Of a DNA stretch of 8,100 bases, positions 6,866-8,100 are shown in pieces. The stretch is from Actinomycetes bacterium (lineage in GTDB: Bacteria > Actinomycetota > Acidimicrobiia > Acidimicrobiales > Palsa-688): the NCBI GenBank assembly GCA_021815935.1, contig JAKAZH010000078.1, forward strand, positions 1-8,100. Reading direction: 5' to 3'. The translations under genes and the position numbers were made by a program. The notes under the pieces were generated by a model. It was given only the letters and a program-made list of their open reading frames with translations. It ran no database searches and had not been told where the DNA came from. The number at the start of each line of letters is the position of its first letter. The first letter of the stretch is position 1.

Positions 6866-7573
6866 ATGGGCCCGGAGCGGGCCCGTGTCGTCTCGTGGGA
6901 CGAGGGCCACCAGTCAGCACTCATCACGACGATGCCTGCTATGACGCTGCTGTCCGAGCGGTTCCTGGCCCGCTGCGTCGACGCTGCGTCGACTAGAGGT
7001 TTCAAGGAGTTGCGGACCGGCGCCCTGAGCCCTCTCGAACAGGCTACCTTCCTGCGGGCGGGCTTCGAGGTGCGAAGCGAGCTGCGCTTGCTCTCCATTA
7101 GCCTCGACCCGGCGCTGCCCACGGCTGTCCGCAAGGATGTCCCCGTCGGCGTGTGGCGCTTCGATGACTACGGGCGCAGCCGCCTCGAGCAACTGGTCGA
7201 CGTCGATCGGGCGGCATTCGGGGTCGAGTCCGGCTTCGGGCTGCCCGCTTTGCGCGAATCCATCGCTGCGACGCCGTCCACGAGCGTTCGTGTAGCCCTG
7301 TCCGCTGAGGGGGCCACCGAAGCGTACGTCGTGTGCGGCCGCTCGACGGTTCACGGCTATGTCCAGCGTCTCGCGGTTCGCCCGTCAGCGCAACGCCGAG
7401 GCGCTGGTTCCGGGCTGCTTTGCGACGGTCTCAACTGGATGAAACGGAGCGGCGCGCTCCGCGCGTTCGTCAACACCGAGCGCGGCAACGAAGCCGCTCT
7501 CGCGTTGTACCGAAGCGTGGGTTTTGAGGAGCAGGGCTCGTCCCTGTCGACACTCTCACTCTCACTTCGATGA
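6866..7573 (+). CDS. GNAT family N-acetyltransferase with degenerate N-terminal half
   Basis: An acetyl-CoA-dependent N-acetyltransferase, substrate unknown. From the ATG at 6866 it has 235 residues in two parts. The C-terminal catalytic domain (about 93-225) has motif A VQRLAVRPSAQRRGAGSGLL (166-185), with the RRGAGSG pyrophosphate loop at 177-183, and motif B FVNTERGNEAALALYRSVGF (201-220), close to RimI-type enzymes. The N-terminal part (7-80), ending in LSPLEQATFLRAGFEVRSELRLL (54-76), resembles the end of a second GNAT fold without an acetyl-CoA loop, so it may be a degenerate duplicate. The start is uncertain: the frame stays open to a possible start at 6755, which would run into the pilT leader, and no ribosome site precedes 6866. 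The similarity to other GNAT proteins begins near residue 7, which supports 6866. Its stop overlaps the next start (ATGA), so the pair is coupled. Confidence 0.87.
   Translation: MGPERARVVSWDEGHQSALITTMPAMTLLSERFLARCVDAASTRGFKELRTGALSPLEQATFLRAGFEVRSELRLLSISLDPALPTAVRKDVPVGVWRFDDYGRSRLEQLVDVDRAAFGVESGFGLPALRESIAATPSTSVRVALSAEGATEAYVVCGRSTVHGYVQRLAVRPSAQRRGAGSGLLCDGLNWMKRSGALRAFVNTERGNEAALALYRSVGFEEQGSSLSTLSLSLR
6868..6884. repeat. GC-rich hairpin at the GNAT start codon
   Basis: GGGCCCG (6868-6874) and CGGGCCC (6878-6884) are perfect 7-bp arms around GAG, all G:C, beginning at the last base of the proposed ATG. On the plus strand it would form a stable stem covering codons 2-6 and could restrain translation. 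On the minus strand it is followed by ATTATTAT, a poor terminator-like tail that might stop antisense transcripts before pilT. Confidence 0.5.
6971..6992 (+). repeat. 11-bp perfect tandem duplication within the GNAT gene
   Basis: CGCTGCGTCGA occurs twice in immediate succession (6971-6981 and 6982-6992). The unit is not a multiple of three, so the copies are read in different frames, and the coding frame nevertheless stays intact on both sides. It is probably chance in GC-rich coding DNA, or an old slippage event compensated elsewhere. Confidence 0.4.
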
Positions 7574-8100
7574 GATCGGACGTCACGACGCCCGCCACCG
7601 TGTCAGGGTCGGGGATCCGGTCGCTGACGTCGATAATCGCGGCGACGTTACTGTCGACCCTCGTCTCGCTCGGATTTGCGGCCATTGCACCGAAGGCCGC
7701 TGCAGCGTCGCCCTTCGGTGGTTTGAACGTCCTTTCGCAGAGCCCATGGGTCGAGACGCACGGGATTTTCGATCTGCGTCTCGCTGTTCCCTCCAGCGGC
7801 GGTTATCGGCTTCAGGTGACAGTCTTCGACCGGCTCATCACCCGAACGGCGTTCGACCAGGCGGCGCAAGGAAAAGTAGGCGGCTTCTTCTACCGCCAGG
7901 CCGTTCCGCTCGCGGGGCTGGCCGTCGACCCCGCCGGAGGCGTCGACGTCGAGCTACCGGTCAACTCCGTTGCGCCAAACCCAGCCTTGCCGACGGTCTA
8001 TCTCGGCCAAACAGGGGTCTTCCCGGTGCAAGTGGAGCTGTTCGATCCGGCGGGAATTCCGGCGGGTACGCCGCAGAGCATCTTCTTGGAGTACGCAAGC
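7570..8100 (+). CDS. Exported protein, N-terminal part, possibly Rv3909/DUF6049-like; cut by the window end
   Basis: An open frame of 177 codons with no stop before the right edge. It starts at an ATG that overlaps the GNAT stop (ATGA). The N terminus looks like a secretion signal: arginines at 2 and 17, a hydrophobic stretch SLTSIIAATLLSTLVSLGFA (18-37), then APKAAAASPF (40-49) with a likely signal peptidase I site around residues 45-47. The mature part begins with GLNVLSQSPWVETHG (51-65) and continues in short alternating hydrophobic segments suggesting a beta-rich extracytoplasmic domain. In Mycobacterium the gene after the pcnA/mutT4 pair, Rv3909, encodes a large exported protein preceding the lipid II flippase gene mviN/murJ. 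Position, orientation and signal fit that type, but I recognise the family from context more than from motifs. If correct, the full protein should be several hundred residues with a membrane anchor, and murJ should follow. Confidence 0.75.
   Translation, partial: MRSDVTTPATVSGSGIRSLTSIIAATLLSTLVSLGFAAIAPKAAAASPFGGLNVLSQSPWVETHGIFDLRLAVPSSGGYRLQVTVFDRLITRTAFDQAAQGKVGGFFYRQAVPLAGLAVDPAGGVDVELPVNSVAPNPALPTVYLGQTGVFPVQVELFDPAGIPAGTPQSIFLEYAS

Noticed and set aside
1..8100. CRISPR arrays, tRNA or rRNA genes, insertion-sequence ends, DnaA boxes or att sites
   Set aside because: None seen on reading: no regularly spaced repeats, no transposase-like frames, no tRNA cloverleaf pattern, and no TTATCCACA-type boxes.

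Overview
This is a high-GC bacterial window with nine protein-coding genes, the last cut by the right edge. It holds no rRNA, tRNA, CRISPR array or insertion sequence that I can see. Several gene families are characteristic of Actinobacteria: a DUF5318 protein, a PadR regulator joined to an actinobacterial-type inositol-phosphate synthase, and a secreted protein resembling the Rv3909/DUF6049 type. A type IV pilus PilT ATPase beside the CCA-adding enzyme fits a deep-branching actinobacterial lineage such as Acidimicrobiia. That placement is an inference from gene content and was not tested.

Layout from left to right. panB (pantothenate synthesis) and a DUF5318 gene lie on the minus strand at 23-1600. 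A 54-bp divergent promoter region (1601-1654) carries a near-perfect 21-bp palindrome and an extended -10 box. From it a plus-strand operon starts: padR, ino1 and a class I SAM-dependent methyltransferase (1655-4172), joined by ATGA and GTGA stop/start overlaps. This operon meets cca (CCA-adding enzyme) tail to tail with interleaved stop codons. cca lies downstream of pilT on the minus strand (4169-6705). A divergent region of about 160 bp (6706-6865) separates pilT from a plus-strand pair, a two-part GNAT acetyltransferase and the start of an exported protein, again joined by an ATGA overlap.

Functionally, padR-ino1-methyltransferase looks like a self-regulated inositol module. Ino1 makes inositol 3-phosphate, the precursor of phosphatidylinositol and, in many actinobacteria, of mycothiol. 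PadR is the likely local repressor, and the methyltransferase substrate is unknown. The other genes are housekeeping (coenzyme A precursor, tRNA 3' end maturation) or envelope and surface related (pilus retraction, exported protein). Both halves of the window match gene sets that I recall lying on opposite sides of oriC in Mycobacterium (Rv0046c-Rv0049 and Rv3907c-Rv3909), so the window is probably near the replication origin.

No stretch over 300 bases lacks a gene. Most starts are GTG or TTG. I see ordinary but informative chromosomal DNA rather than a clear new defence or mobile system. The items most worth checking are the padR control region, the insert in PadR, the two CPxC pairs of the DUF5318 protein, the stop-codon overlap, and the hairpin at the GNAT start.
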